Below, one piece after another: positions 17,538 to 25,886 of a stretch of 64,000 nucleotides of DNA. Source of the DNA: Gimibacter soli (lineage in GTDB: Bacteria > Pseudomonadota > Alphaproteobacteria > Sphingomonadales > Kordiimonadaceae); contig NZ_CP116805.1 in NCBI RefSeq assembly GCF_028463845.1, forward strand, positions 62,001 through 126,000. Reading direction: 5' to 3'. Numbering within the stretch: the stretch's first letter is position 1; the number at the start of each line of letters is the position of its first letter. The notes under the pieces were generated by a model that searched no databases, had not been told where the DNA came from, and saw only the letters and a list, made by a program, of their open reading frames with translations. Both the position numbers and the translations under genes were made by a program.

Positions 17538-18188
17538 TCACCAGCCGAAGGTTGGTAGCACCGGGTGATTGAGGGGGGCGGCTTCGCCCTCCGGAGCCAC
17601 TTCGGGCGCCTGCAGCTTTTGCACCAGCGGCACGACACCGGCCCAGACCGGCCAGTCGGCCTCCTCGCCGTCGCCCGGCGGGGCAGCGCGCACCTTGGCG
17701 GCAGCGTCTTCGATCTCCATCACCAGCATGCCGGTGGCCTTGCGCTCCTGCGTCGTCATCGGGCGGAGCTGCGGCCAGCGGCCGGGGGCGAGGCGCTCGA
17801 AGAAAAGCTCCATCTGCCGGTCGAACTCGGCCTCGTCCGTCACCAGTTCCGGCACGCCGTAGCACATGACCGACCGGTAATTGACACTTGTCGAGAAACC
17901 CGACCGGGCAAGCACGAGCCCGTCAAGCTGCGAAACGGTCACACAGGCCGGGTTGCCTGCCGACAGGTGCCGCACCATGCCGCTTGCCGACGAGCCATGC
18001 CAGTAAAGCCGGTTGCCTTCACGCCAGTGGCTGGTCGGGATCACATGCGGCTGGCCATTCACGCTGAAACCCACATGGCAGAGGATATGGCTATCGAGGA
18101 TCGCATAAACCGTTTCGGTATCGTAACGGGCACGTTTCAACCCGCGCCGCACGCGGGAACGGTCGGATTTCTTGAATTCTGCTGTCAT
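17538..18188 (-). CDS. Pyridoxamine 5'-phosphate oxidase-family protein (FMN split barrel)
   Basis: 216 residues from the ATG at 18188 (MTAEFKKSDR); an alternative ATG at 18206 is in frame. The split-barrel signatures are YAILDSHILCHVGFSVNGQPHVIPTSHWREGNRLYWHGSSASGMVRH, here given only in outline: the buried FSVNGQPHVIP strand and the phosphate-contacting HGSSAS turn, then VNYRSVMCYG. Relatives bind FMN or haem and include NimA-type nitroimidazole resistance proteins. It is divergent from a MocR regulator, a common pairing in which the regulator controls the oxidase-like gene. Substrate unknown. Confidence 0.82.
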   Translation of the reverse strand: MTAEFKKSDRSRVRRGLKRARYDTETVYAILDSHILCHVGFSVNGQPHVIPTSHWREGNRLYWHGSSASGMVRHLSAGNPACVTVSQLDGLVLARSGFSTSVNYRSVMCYGVPELVTDEAEFDRQMELFFERLAPGRWPQLRPMTTQERKATGMLVMEIEDAAAKVRAAPPGDGEEADWPVWAGVVPLVQKLQAPEVAPEGEAAPLNHPVLPTFGW

Positions 18189-18240
18189 GATCTCGGGTCT
18201 CTTCATGGGGACGATTATCTGCCCCGACTGATGCCCCACT

Positions 18241-18287
18241 ATTGGCTCCTTTAAAAGAACCACATCCTTTAATATGATGGGGCCAAT
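18241..18287. promoter_or_regulatory. Repeats in the divergent MocR promoter region
   Basis: ATTGGCTCC (18241-18249) and GGGGCCAAT (18279-18287) form an inverted repeat with 8 of 9 matching positions, and within it CCTTTAA occurs twice as a direct repeat (18248-18254 and 18266-18272, 18 bases apart). Paired ATTGG-type sites between a MocR gene and its divergent target are typical operators of this family. The binding protein is presumably the adjacent MocR regulator. Confidence 0.5.
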
Positions 18288-18304
18288 TTTGGGATGCGCG
18301 CACC

Positions 18305-19720
18305 ATGGCTAGCCTGACCGACAGTCTTCTCCTGTCCCTTCGGGGTGACCAGCCGGGTACCCTGCAGGCGCGGCTGCACCGGGCGATTCGCGAAGCGATT
18401 CTTGCCGGTCGTCTGCGGCCCCGCGAGCGCCTGCCCGCGACTCGGCTTCTGGCGAAAAGCCTGTCGCTCGGTCGCAATACGGTGAGCCTCGCCTATGAAG
18501 CGCTGACCTCGGAAGGCTATCTCACTGCGCGCGGCGGCAGCGGCCATTATGTCGCCGCCGACCTGCCGGACGCGCCGCTCAACCATGACCCGGCGCCCGC
18601 CCATCCAGCAAAGACTGCTGCGCTCCCCAATCTGCCCGTCTCCAGCGGACAACCCGCGCTTGACCTGTTCCCGCGCGATCTGTTCGCTCGGCTGACCGCA
18701 CGGGCATGGCGACGCGCCGGCCCGGCGCTCCTGTCCTGCCGCGATGTCGCTGGCCTGCCGCCGCTCCGCGAGGCTGTGGCCCATTATCTGCGCGTCACCC
18801 GCGATGTTCGTACTGAGGCCGGGCAAGTGGTGATCCTGTCGGGCGTGCAACAGGCGCTGTCGCTTCTTGCCCATCTCCTGATGCCTGACCGCGCTACCGG
18901 TGTGGGGATCGAGGACCCGGGTTATCCCGGCCTTGTGGAAACGGTGGAAGCGCTTGGGCGACCCGTAGCTTCCATCACCGTCGACAGGGATGGTGCCGTG
19001 CCGCCGTCAGCGCCCGCCCCAGCCCTCACCGTCCTCAGCCCGTCGCGGCAATATCCGCTTGGGCTCACCATGCCACTCGCCCGCCGCATCGCTTGGGTGC
19101 AGGCGGCAAGCGAGCACGGCTTTCACATCCTTGAAGACGATTACGACAGCGAATTTCGCTATGAAGGCAAGGCCCAGCCATCGCTGCAGGGCCTCGACCC
19201 TTCGGGCCACGTGCTTTACACCGGCGGCTCTTCAAAAGCCCTGTTTCCCGCTGCACGCATCGCGTGGCTTGTCCTGCCCGACCGGCTTGTCGACCCGTTC
19301 CTGAAACTACGCCATGCGTTTGATAGCTTCCCGCCGCTTGCGAGCCAGTTGCCGCTTGTCGATTTCATCGGCGAAGGGCACTTCGCCCGCCACATGCGTC
19401 GCCTGCGCATGGCACACCGCGACCGGGCAGAAGCTTTCATCAGTGCCTTTCGCGCCGCCCTTGGCGACCGCTTCCGCCTTTCGGGGGGAGACGCCGGCCT
19501 TCACCTGATTGCAGAGCCCGCAACCGGCAGCTTCCCCGACGACCGCACCTTGGCCCGCCTCGCTCTTGATGCCGGGATCGGTGCCGCCCCCCTGTCGGTC
19601 ACCTACCGCGCAGCCACGCCCCGGCAGGGGCTGCTCATGGGCTTTGCCGATATTCCGCCCGGCGAGGTGGAGGCGCGCCTTGCCAGGTTTGCGGCAGCAC
19701 TGGCCGCGGGCAATCTCTGA
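18305..19720 (+). CDS. MocR-family GntR/aminotransferase-like transcriptional regulator
   Basis: 471 residues in two domains: an N-terminal GntR winged helix (about 15-85, with REAILAGRLRPRERLPATRLLAKSL) and a C-terminal fold-type-I aminotransferase-like domain. The PLP-binding lysine is Lys311 in GGSSKALFPAARIAW, so cofactor binding is expected. Family members such as PdxR, TauR and GabR sense PLP or a PLP-amino-acid adduct rather than catalyse transamination. It is divergent from the split-barrel protein and separated from it by repeats that fit MocR sites. Confidence 0.93.
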   Translation: MASLTDSLLLSLRGDQPGTLQARLHRAIREAILAGRLRPRERLPATRLLAKSLSLGRNTVSLAYEALTSEGYLTARGGSGHYVAADLPDAPLNHDPAPAHPAKTAALPNLPVSSGQPALDLFPRDLFARLTARAWRRAGPALLSCRDVAGLPPLREAVAHYLRVTRDVRTEAGQVVILSGVQQALSLLAHLLMPDRATGVGIEDPGYPGLVETVEALGRPVASITVDRDGAVPPSAPAPALTVLSPSRQYPLGLTMPLARRIAWVQAASEHGFHILEDDYDSEFRYEGKAQPSLQGLDPSGHVLYTGGSSKALFPAARIAWLVLPDRLVDPFLKLRHAFDSFPPLASQLPLVDFIGEGHFARHMRRLRMAHRDRAEAFISAFRAALGDRFRLSGGDAGLHLIAEPATGSFPDDRTLARLALDAGIGAAPLSVTYRAATPRQGLLMGFADIPPGEVEARLARFAAALAAGNL

Positions 19721-19778
19721 TTTTCAAAGGCCGCACCATAGGTTAGGCTAAAGAAAGTCTCAGGCAAGGAGCCAGCCC

Positions 19779-20534
19779 ATGTACCCGATCCGACCCGTCG
19801 CCCTTATGGCCGCGATGATTCTTTCCGCCGCTGCCCATGCGCAGGTCGAGGACAGATGGGGCTATTCGGGCAACAAAGGGCCGGACCGCTGGGGCAAGCT
19901 CAGCCGCGATTATGCGACCTGTGCGACAGGCACGGCGCAGTCCCCCATTGACATCAGCGCCACCGACCCCATCGTCATGAACCGGCTGGAATTCGATTAC
20001 AAGGTTACGCCTGTCGACCTTCACAACACCGGTCTTACGATAAAATTTGCGGTAGAACCCGGCAGCAGCGTCAAGATCGGCGACAAGATATGGGTCCTGA
20101 CCGAAATCAACATGCATGCCCCGAGCGAACATGCCGTTCTCGGCGTCCACGCACAGATGGAGCTGGAGTTCATGCACAAAAACGCCTGGGACGAGATCGC
20201 GGTCTTCAGTGTGCTCGTGAAGGAAGGCCGGGAACACAGGGCCGCGAGCGAATTCTGGGCAAGCCTGCCGATCGAGGCAGGCCAGCAAAACAAGGTGCCG
20301 ACAGTCCTTGTGAACCCACGGGATCTGATGCCTTCAAGCCGCGGTTTCTACCGTTATATGGGCTCGCTTACCACGCCGCCCTGCACCGAAGGCGTGCATT
20401 GGTACGTCATGAAGGAGCCGATCGAAATGTCGGCCGCCCAGATCCGCGCCCTGAAAACACTGACCAAGATGAATGCCCGCCCCTTACAGGATCGGAACCA
20501 CCGCATGATCCTTGACAGTGAAGGGACACCGTAA
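19779..20534 (+). CDS. Alpha-carbonic-anhydrase-like exported protein lacking zinc ligands
   Basis: 251 residues with a signal peptide (cut near AHAQ). Alpha-CA landmarks are kept: AQSPIDIS (53-60), HAPSEH (113-118), SLTTPPCTEGVHW in the C-terminal half, and a Cys pair (Cys48 and the Cys of PPCTEG) that matches the periplasmic disulfide. But the zinc site is broken: the first ligand is Asn111 (codon AAC at 20109), the second is His113, and the third is Glu130 (codon GAG at 20166). The proton-shuttle His position is Leu86. Carbonic anhydrase activity is therefore unlikely; the fold may bind another ligand. It is two bases upstream of a SPOR-domain gene, so the two act from one transcript. Confidence 0.88.
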   Translation: MYPIRPVALMAAMILSAAAHAQVEDRWGYSGNKGPDRWGKLSRDYATCATGTAQSPIDISATDPIVMNRLEFDYKVTPVDLHNTGLTIKFAVEPGSSVKIGDKIWVLTEINMHAPSEHAVLGVHAQMELEFMHKNAWDEIAVFSVLVKEGREHRAASEFWASLPIEAGQQNKVPTVLVNPRDLMPSSRGFYRYMGSLTTPPCTEGVHWYVMKEPIEMSAAQIRALKTLTKMNARPLQDRNHRMILDSEGTP

Positions 20535-20536
20535 CG

Positions 20537-21352
20537 ATGCGCGGGCGCTTTACCATATCTGTCGTTGCACTGCTTGTTTCTGCCGGGCTGGGCATTGGTG
20601 GCGCCGCAGGTGCCGCCCCCAAGGCCATCCCGAAGGCTATCGCCAAGCCCTTCTGCGAAGGTGACTATGAAGCCGCCGCTGCGGCGCTGTCGGCCAGCGG
20701 CAATACCGACATAGCAAGCCGTTTCTATGCGGCCTATATCGCTGAGCTTTTGGGGCATGGCGGACGTATCCGGCCGCTGTATATGGCGCTGGCATCAAGT
20801 GATGATCGCACGCCCGTTGCCCTTTCCTGTTCCGGCAAATCAATTCTGCCCGTGAACGAAGCTGCATCCGGACGCCTGACGGTCATCGCCTTTGCCCTGC
20901 GAAGCATGGATGCAGCCGTTGGTGTGCCCTTCAAGTTGCACAGGGGCCTGCCGGAGACAAAGCCAGTTAGGGTGCCATCAGCCCCGGCAACAGCTGCGAC
21001 TCCAACGCCCGCGAAATCCTCCAGCCCCAAGCCCGTCGCCCCGAAGCCTGACCGGCCGGCACCTTCTCCTTCTATCGAGGTAACGGCACCGGCAAGCCAT
21101 GACCCGAACGGCCGCTGGTTCGCCCATCTTGTGTCCTTCTTCGAGGCAGCAGAAGCCGCAGAATCTGTGAAAGGCGAGATCCGGCGCTACCCGGCACTTG
21201 CGGGCATGTTCGACACGATGCAAGTCACCGCCAAAGGCCGCGATACGTGGCGGGTGGGTGTTCGAACCAGTGACTGGTCGGATGCCGACCGGCTCTGTGT
21301 CGCCGTCCGCGCGAGCGGGGACTATTGCCGCGTGATCGACACGGCGAATTGA
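20537..21352 (+). CDS. Exported protein with a C-terminal SPOR-like domain
   Basis: 271 residues: signal peptide (about 1-26), an N-terminal region with CEGDYEAAAAALSASG that resembles a small helical repeat, a Pro/Ala/Lys-rich linker (about 145-185), and a C-terminal domain beginning GRWFAHLVSFFEAAEAAESVKGEI whose pattern fits SPOR domains. SPOR domains bind denuded peptidoglycan at division sites. It starts two bases after the carbonic-anhydrase-like gene, so it is translationally coupled. The SPOR call rests on pattern alone. Confidence 0.65.
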   Translation: MRGRFTISVVALLVSAGLGIGGAAGAAPKAIPKAIAKPFCEGDYEAAAAALSASGNTDIASRFYAAYIAELLGHGGRIRPLYMALASSDDRTPVALSCSGKSILPVNEAASGRLTVIAFALRSMDAAVGVPFKLHRGLPETKPVRVPSAPATAATPTPAKSSSPKPVAPKPDRPAPSPSIEVTAPASHDPNGRWFAHLVSFFEAAEAAESVKGEIRRYPALAGMFDTMQVTAKGRDTWRVGVRTSDWSDADRLCVAVRASGDYCRVIDTAN

Positions 21353-21477
21353 CAGAAAATCTTGTCTAATAGGGCTGGCGGTGCAAGCCCCGCCTCCTTA
21401 AGATGGCGCGCCATGCGGCGAGGCCAATGGGCCTGCACGCGATGAAAGAAAAGAATATCCAGGGGGAGCAATAAATC

Positions 21478-22830
21478 ATGGCTGCTGGTAGCGACCAGGC
21501 GAACTGGTCTTCGCGTTGGACTTTTATCATGGCCGCGGTCGGCAGTGCCGTCGGCCTCGGCAATATCTGGCTGTTTCCGTTCAAGGCGGGCCAATCGGGC
21601 GGGGCGGCCTTTGTGCTTGTCTATCTCGCCTTTTCATTCCTGATCGGCGTTCCCTTGCTGATGACCGAGCTGTCGCTCGGCCGTCGCGGCAGGATGTCGC
21701 CTATCGGATCAATGAAGAAGATTGCCGCTGAAGAAAAGCGCAGTCCGCTTTGGGGCCTCATCGGCTGGTCCGGCGTGCTTGGCGCCTTCATCATCCTCAG
21801 CTTCTATTCGGTCGTCGGCGGCTGGACGCTTGCCTATATGATCAAGGCGATCATGGGCTTCCAGGGCCTGGATGCAGCCGGCGCCACGTCGATGTTCTCC
21901 GACTTCATCGGCCATGCGACCGAGCCGCTTGTCAGCCACGCCATCTTCATGGGCATCACCATGTATATCGTGGCGCGCGGCGTGCAGGGCGGGCTTGAAA
22001 AGGCCGTCAGCCTGATGATGCCGGCCCTCTTCGGCCTTCTGGTACTGCTTGTTGTCTACGCGGCGCTGACAGGCGCCTTTGCAGATGCCCTCGCCTTCCT
22101 CTTCACCCCGGACTTCGGCAAGCTGACGCCTGCCGTGGTGATCGATGCCCTCGGCCAGAGCTTCTTCTCGCTGTCGCTCGCCATGGGGTCGATCATGACC
22201 TACGGCGCTTACCTGAACCGCGATGTAAAAATCGGCCCGTCAGCCCTGACGATTGCAGCAGCCGACAGCACCGTGGCACTGCTCGCCGGTCTTGCGATCT
22301 TCCCGATCGTCTTCCAGTTCGGGATCAGCGCTTCGGGCGGCCCGGGCCTTGTGTTCATGAGCCTGCCCATCGCCTTCGGCCAGATGCCGGGCGGGCAGAT
22401 CATCGGCACGCTCTTCTTCGCGCTTCTTTCGATGGCCGCCATCACCAGCTCGATCTCGCTGCTTGAGCCGGCCGTCAGCTATCTGGAGCACAGCTGGAAG
22501 ATCAACCGCAAAAAATCGGCGCTGACGATTGCCGCTGCCGCCTTCGCGCTCGGCATCCTTTCCGCGCTTGGCCAAGAAGGCAATATGCTCGGCAACGTGC
22601 GGATTTTCGGCCAGTCGATCATGGATGCCAAAGGCTATCTCACGAACAATATCATGATGCCGCTTGGCGGCATGTTCACCGCGCTCTTTGTCGGCTGGTT
22701 CGTCAGCCGCAAGGCGATGGCGGACGAACTGGCGCTCACCGATGCCCAGTTCCGCTTCTGGTACACCATCGTGCGCTTCGTGGCGCCGATTGCGGTGTTC
22801 CTTGTGTTCCTGAGCGTGACGGTGCTGTAA
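21478..22830 (+). CDS. Neurotransmitter:sodium symporter-family transporter
   Basis: 450 residues, about eleven membrane helices. The LeuT-fold start is plain: WSSRWTFIMAAVGSAVGLGNIWLFPFKAGQSGGAAF, here with LFPF where most bacterial members have RFPY; the unwound helix-1 GLGN segment that holds sodium and substrate is intact. Further along, SFFSLSLAMGSIMTYGAYL is helix 6. Family members take up amino acids with sodium. Ribosome site GGGGGAGCA is upstream and a good terminator follows. Substrate not predictable. Confidence 0.93.
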   Translation: MAAGSDQANWSSRWTFIMAAVGSAVGLGNIWLFPFKAGQSGGAAFVLVYLAFSFLIGVPLLMTELSLGRRGRMSPIGSMKKIAAEEKRSPLWGLIGWSGVLGAFIILSFYSVVGGWTLAYMIKAIMGFQGLDAAGATSMFSDFIGHATEPLVSHAIFMGITMYIVARGVQGGLEKAVSLMMPALFGLLVLLVVYAALTGAFADALAFLFTPDFGKLTPAVVIDALGQSFFSLSLAMGSIMTYGAYLNRDVKIGPSALTIAAADSTVALLAGLAIFPIVFQFGISASGGPGLVFMSLPIAFGQMPGGQIIGTLFFALLSMAAITSSISLLEPAVSYLEHSWKINRKKSALTIAAAAFALGILSALGQEGNMLGNVRIFGQSIMDAKGYLTNNIMMPLGGMFTALFVGWFVSRKAMADELALTDAQFRFWYTIVRFVAPIAVFLVFLSVTVL

Positions 22831-22854
22831 GCACCTCGGCTCCTGCATCAACGA

Positions 22855-22879
22855 AAGGCCCGCCTTGGCGGGCCTTTTT
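22855..22879 (+). terminator. Intrinsic terminator after the sodium symporter gene
   Basis: AAGGCCCGCC (22855-22864) pairs with GGCGGGCCTT (22867-22876), a perfect hairpin with a minimal loop, followed by a five-T run ending at 22879. It begins 25 bases past the symporter stop codon. Confidence 0.82.
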
Positions 22880-22943
22880 CATGATTGCGCGCCTTCGCAC
22901 AGCCGTGCGAGCATGGCGGCACAACAGCCCTTCGGAGGAAACC

Positions 22944-23447
22944 ATGCTGCACCGCCTTGCCCTGCCCCTTGCCGCCCTTTGCCTTGCGACCCCTGCCGCA
23001 TTTGCACAGGAGGAAGCCGAGGACACGGTGAATATGGAACTGGTGCAACGGGTGCTGACCGACCGCCGCTCCACCGAGCGCGCACTTGCGGGCCTTGAAC
23101 TTGCCACGGAAACACAAGCCTACCAAATGGCACTGCAATATAGCGGTGTGGCCAAGGGCTACTGGCTGAATGTCCAGTGCAAGTTTGTGGAAGGGGGCGA
23201 GAAGCAGCAATATGAGCGGCAGATCGCGCTTTTCACCAATATCGTCGGCACGCTCCTTATGGAAGACGGCGGCCTCAGCATGGAAGACGCCGGCGAGCGC
23301 ACGAAGGCGCTGCAGATCGCCGCACGCGATGAAATGGCGATGAACCAGTTTCTGGGCTGCGGGCCAGAAGCCGCGGCTGTTGTGGCGGAAACCGTTCAGG
23401 CAGCAGGCCGCGTCACGCTCCGCGACAATAGCGAACCATCAAGCTGA
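22944..23447 (+). CDS. Small exported protein of unknown function
   Basis: 167 residues from the ATG at 22944, chosen because GGAGGAAACC lies directly ahead and the protein then opens with a clean signal peptide (MLHRLALPLAALCLATPAAFAQ). The mature part is helical and acidic, with two cysteines (NVQCKFVEGGEKQQYE and NQFLGCGPEAA). I do not recognise a family. Its last nine bases overlap the end of sufE on the opposite strand. The expected location is the periplasm. Confidence 0.7.
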   Translation: MLHRLALPLAALCLATPAAFAQEEAEDTVNMELVQRVLTDRRSTERALAGLELATETQAYQMALQYSGVAKGYWLNVQCKFVEGGEKQQYERQIALFTNIVGTLLMEDGGLSMEDAGERTKALQIAARDEMAMNQFLGCGPEAAAVVAETVQAAGRVTLRDNSEPSS

Positions 23448-23864
23448 GGCAGCCGCCCCGGCGATTGTCCTGATCCGTTCTACCATCGAGAAAAGACCGT
23501 TCGCGCGCTGCGGCGACAGGTGGCTCGCGAGCCCCAGCTTTTCCAGCAGCCCGCGCGCATCAACCGCGAGGATTTCCCCGGGCGTCTTATCGTTATAGAT
23601 AAGCAGCATCAGGGCCACGAGGCCCTTCACGATATGGGCGTCGCTATCCCCGCGGAAACGGATACGGCCATCCGCATCGCGTTCGGGGATCAGCCATACC
23701 TGGCTCTGGCAGCCGCGCACCTTGAAATCGTCGGTCATCTCGCTTGCGTCGAGCGGCGGCAGACGGCGGCCAAGATCGATGATGAACTTGTAACGCTCGT
23801 CCCAGTCATCAAGGAACTCGAACGTATCAAGCACATCATCGAGGGTCGTGGTTTCGCTCGTCAT
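23439..23864 (-). CDS. sufE: SufE cysteine-desulfurase activator
   Basis: 141 residues from the ATG at 23864, preceded by GGAGTGACT; a longer in-frame start at 23993 would add an unlikely N-terminus. SufE takes persulfide sulfur from SufS and passes it to SufB for iron-sulfur cluster assembly. The catalytic Cys lies in VRGCQSQVWL, and the family start LDDVLDTFEFLDDWDERYKFIIDLGRRLPPL is evident. No other suf genes are near; a free-standing sufE is normal in alphaproteobacteria. Confidence 0.95.
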   Translation of the reverse strand: MTSETTTLDDVLDTFEFLDDWDERYKFIIDLGRRLPPLDASEMTDDFKVRGCQSQVWLIPERDADGRIRFRGDSDAHIVKGLVALMLLIYNDKTPGEILAVDARGLLEKLGLASHLSPQRANGLFSMVERIRTIAGAAASA

Positions 23865-23942
23865 AGTCACTCCGCAGTCTGCCTTCAATCCCCTGCTACA
23901 TGGTACCGCGTAGCGCCCTTGTCCACCCTTTTTCGGGCGCAC

Positions 23943-23974
23943 AAAAAAATAGGGCGCCTCGGATGAGACGCCCT
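23943..23974 (-). terminator. Intrinsic terminator of the psp operon
   Basis: On the minus strand AGGGCGTCTC-ATCC-GAGGCGCCCT (plus 23951-23974) folds into a hairpin with one bulge and is followed by A and seven T residues. It lies 36 bases past the pspC stop codon. Confidence 0.75.
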
Positions 23975-24009
23975 CAGGGTCATGGAAACGCATAGTGTAT
24001 ACTTGTCGA

Positions 24010-24459
24010 TCAGTCTTCGAGGGCCTTGAGTTCGCGGTCGAGCTTGAAGCTCTTGCTCGTCATGTAGGCCTCCATGTCGCCGGTGCGACGATCAAGTTCG
24101 CGGAAACGGCGGCGCAGATCAGCGGCGGTATAGTCGGGTGCCTTGCGGGCCTGCCGCCAGAATTCTTCCTCGCGGACGTCCTCGTAAAGATCCTCGGGCT
24201 TGGGGTCGAGGGTCATGCCAAGGACGAAGTAACCGATAAGAAGGATCCAGTTGATCGGTGTGAACAGGCCGACCACCCAGAGGATGCGTACAGCGGTGAG
24301 GTTCACGCCGGTATAGTCGGCTACCCCCGCACATACACCCATCAGCTTGCCCTCGCGGGGGATCTTGTAGAGCCGGGTCGGGCTTTTGCGGTAGTTCATG
24401 TCGGTCTTATCCTTCCTGTGGAAGTGATAGTGATGATGTTCGTGCTGACTAGAGGTCAT
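24010..24459 (-). CDS. pspC: PspC, envelope stress membrane protein
   Basis: 149 residues from the ATG at 24459, with GGAGGAGCCGCAACC ahead; a second ATG at 24399 (MNYRKSPTRLYK) also has a ribosome site and would give the conventional start. PspC hallmarks follow: LYKIPREGKLMGVCAGVADYTGVNLTAVRI in outline, a hydrophobic pair of segments (ILWVVGLFTPINWILLIGYFVLGMTL) and a basic/acidic C-terminal helix. With PspB it senses inner-membrane damage and draws PspA away from PspF. If the earlier start is used, the protein opens with a His-rich stretch HEHHHYHFH at residues 6-14. The gene overlaps pspB. Confidence 0.92.
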   Translation of the reverse strand: MTSSQHEHHHYHFHRKDKTDMNYRKSPTRLYKIPREGKLMGVCAGVADYTGVNLTAVRILWVVGLFTPINWILLIGYFVLGMTLDPKPEDLYEDVREEEFWRQARKAPDYTAADLRRRFRELDRRTGDMEAYMTSKSFKLDRELKALED

Positions 24460-24676
24460 GGTTGCGGCTCCTCCAGTCGGGAACCTCGGCGTCCAGAATG
24501 CGTTCCAGCGTGCGGGTCCGGTCTTCCAGGCGGTCGGCCAGCCGGCGCAGGTCGCCGAGGTTTGCCTCATCCTCCGCGGTGAGGCCCTTCATCTGCTTCC
24601 AGCGCGTCACATAGTGGAAGATAATCCACAGGGGCGCGACAATGACGCAGAGAAGGATCATGACTGTTTCAAACAC
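24449..24676 (-). CDS. pspB: PspB, envelope stress membrane protein
   Basis: 75 residues, the standard size, with a GTG start at 24676 after AGGAGAGTATCC. A single membrane helix (VMILLCVIVAPLWIIFHYV, about 5-23) is followed by the conserved WKQMKGLT and a coiled coil (LGDLRRLADRLEDRTRTLERIL). PspB works with PspC as the membrane sensor of the phage-shock response. It is placed 34 bases after pspA and overlaps pspC. Confidence 0.95.
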   Translation of the reverse strand: MFETVMILLCVIVAPLWIIFHYVTRWKQMKGLTAEDEANLGDLRRLADRLEDRTRTLERILDAEVPDWRSRNHDL

Positions 24677-24710
24677 GGATACTCTCCTCGCTTAGAGTAT
24701 TGGGTGCCGG

Positions 24711-25445
24711 TTACTTCGACGCCGGCTTCTTCGGGGCGGCTTTCGGGGCTTCTTCGGCAGCCGGAGCAGCCGGTGCTTTCTTGCCCGAAACTTTCGCCTT
24801 CAGCGCAGCCAGTTCTGCATCGATCTCGCCTTCTGATTCAAGGGCGTTGATCTCGTCAGCAAGCGTTGCTTCCTTCGAACGACCGAGGTCCATGGCCGCC
24901 GCTTCACCTTCCAGCCGGTCGATGCGGGCATCAACCTTGTCGAACCGGTCGAAAGCATCGCGGATGCGGGGGTCATAGAGGTTGCGGCGTACGCGAACCT
25001 GGTTGACCGCCGATTTGGTGCGGGTCTGGATCGTTGCCTTCTTGGCGCGGGCTTCGCGCAGCTTGGCATCGAGCTTGATCACATCCTCTTCGGCATGCAC
25101 CAGCGCTTCGCGGAGATGGCCAAGCTCGGCTTCCAGATGACCGACCGTTTCGGCAAGGCGGGCCTTTTCCATGAGCGCACCTTTCGCGAGGTCATCACGA
25201 CCCTTGGAGATGGCGAGCTCTGCCTTGGCTTCCCAGTCGGCCTGTGCCGAAGCCAGCTTGGCGATGCGGCGTTCGACATCTTTCTGGTCCGCAATGATGC
25301 GGGCAGCGTTCGAACGAACCTCCACAAGCGTGTCTTCCATTTCCTGGATGACCATGCGGATGATCTTTTCCGGATCTTCCGCCTTGTCGAGGATGGCGTT
25401 GATGTTCGAGTTGATGATGTCGTTCAGGCGGGAGAAGATACCCAT
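24711..25445 (-). CDS. pspA: PspA, phage shock protein A
   Basis: 244 residues, ESCRT-III-like. The N-terminal amphipathic helix MGIFSRLNDIINSNIN binds stressed membrane, and the body is a long coiled coil (about 25-220) with the family segment AEDPEKIIRMVIQEMEDTL. The C-terminal tail is a low-complexity Ala/Pro/Lys stretch (about 222-244), longer than in Escherichia coli. PspA inhibits the activator PspF in unstressed cells and supports the membrane under stress. The operon is read from the sigma-54 promoter at 25749-25764. Confidence 0.96.
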   Translation of the reverse strand: MGIFSRLNDIINSNINAILDKAEDPEKIIRMVIQEMEDTLVEVRSNAARIIADQKDVERRIAKLASAQADWEAKAELAISKGRDDLAKGALMEKARLAETVGHLEAELGHLREALVHAEEDVIKLDAKLREARAKKATIQTRTKSAVNQVRVRRNLYDPRIRDAFDRFDKVDARIDRLEGEAAAMDLGRSKEATLADEINALESEGEIDAELAALKAKVSGKKAPAAPAAEEAPKAAPKKPASK

Positions 25446-25510
25446 ATTATTTTCCTTTCAATTCCTCGCTGGCCGGACCCGGTGCCGGGTTAGGCGTAAC
25501 CTTATGTCTT

Positions 25511-25669
25511 TCAGGAACGGGCGCCCAGAAGGCCCATGCCTGCCGTAGCCGTTTCACGGCGCGGGGCCGAGCGACGGGTGCTGCCGAACACGGCGGTCAG
25601 CGTGGCGAGATCGCGGTCAAGACGGTGAGCCGCTTTCAGTGCCGGGGTCAGGGTCATGAGCTTGTTCAT
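25511..25669 (-). CDS. Small basic protein leading the psp operon
   Basis: 52 residues from the ATG at 25669, preceded by AAGGACACGAC. Sequence is MNKLMTLTPALKAAHRLDRD in the first 20 residues, then LATLTAVFG and an Arg/Ser/Ala-rich tail that ends GMGLLGARS. No membrane helix. It lies between the sigma-54 promoter and pspA, 65 bases before pspA, so it should be made under envelope stress. I do not recognise the family; its being a real gene rests on the ribosome site and operon position. Confidence 0.55.
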   Translation of the reverse strand: MNKLMTLTPALKAAHRLDRDLATLTAVFGSTRRSAPRRETATAGMGLLGARS

Positions 25670-25748
25670 GGTCGTGTCCTTCAAGAGCTTCGTTTTGCTG
25701 TCGTATCGTCGTTTTTGTTTCCCGTCTTTGCGGGATGCTTCCCTGTAT

Positions 25749-25764
25749 TGCACCCGCCGTGCCA
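25749..25764 (-). promoter_or_regulatory. Sigma-54 promoter of the psp operon
   Basis: The minus strand reads TGGCACGGCGGGTGCA, which matches the sigma-54 consensus TGGCAC-N5-TTGC at the invariant -24 GG and -12 GC, with correct spacing. It is 80 bases upstream of the 52-residue lead gene. The divergent pspF gene encodes the expected enhancer-binding activator, and the AT-rich region 25765-25886 presumably holds its binding sites. Confidence 0.85.
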
Positions 25765-25886
25765 GTTTTTGAGAAAATCATAATATATTGAAATATAACG
25801 GTATTTATTTTTGCGCATCAAAAATTCGCACTTACGTAACGTGATATTTACTGACTATTGGTATTTTACACCATATATTGGCGTTC

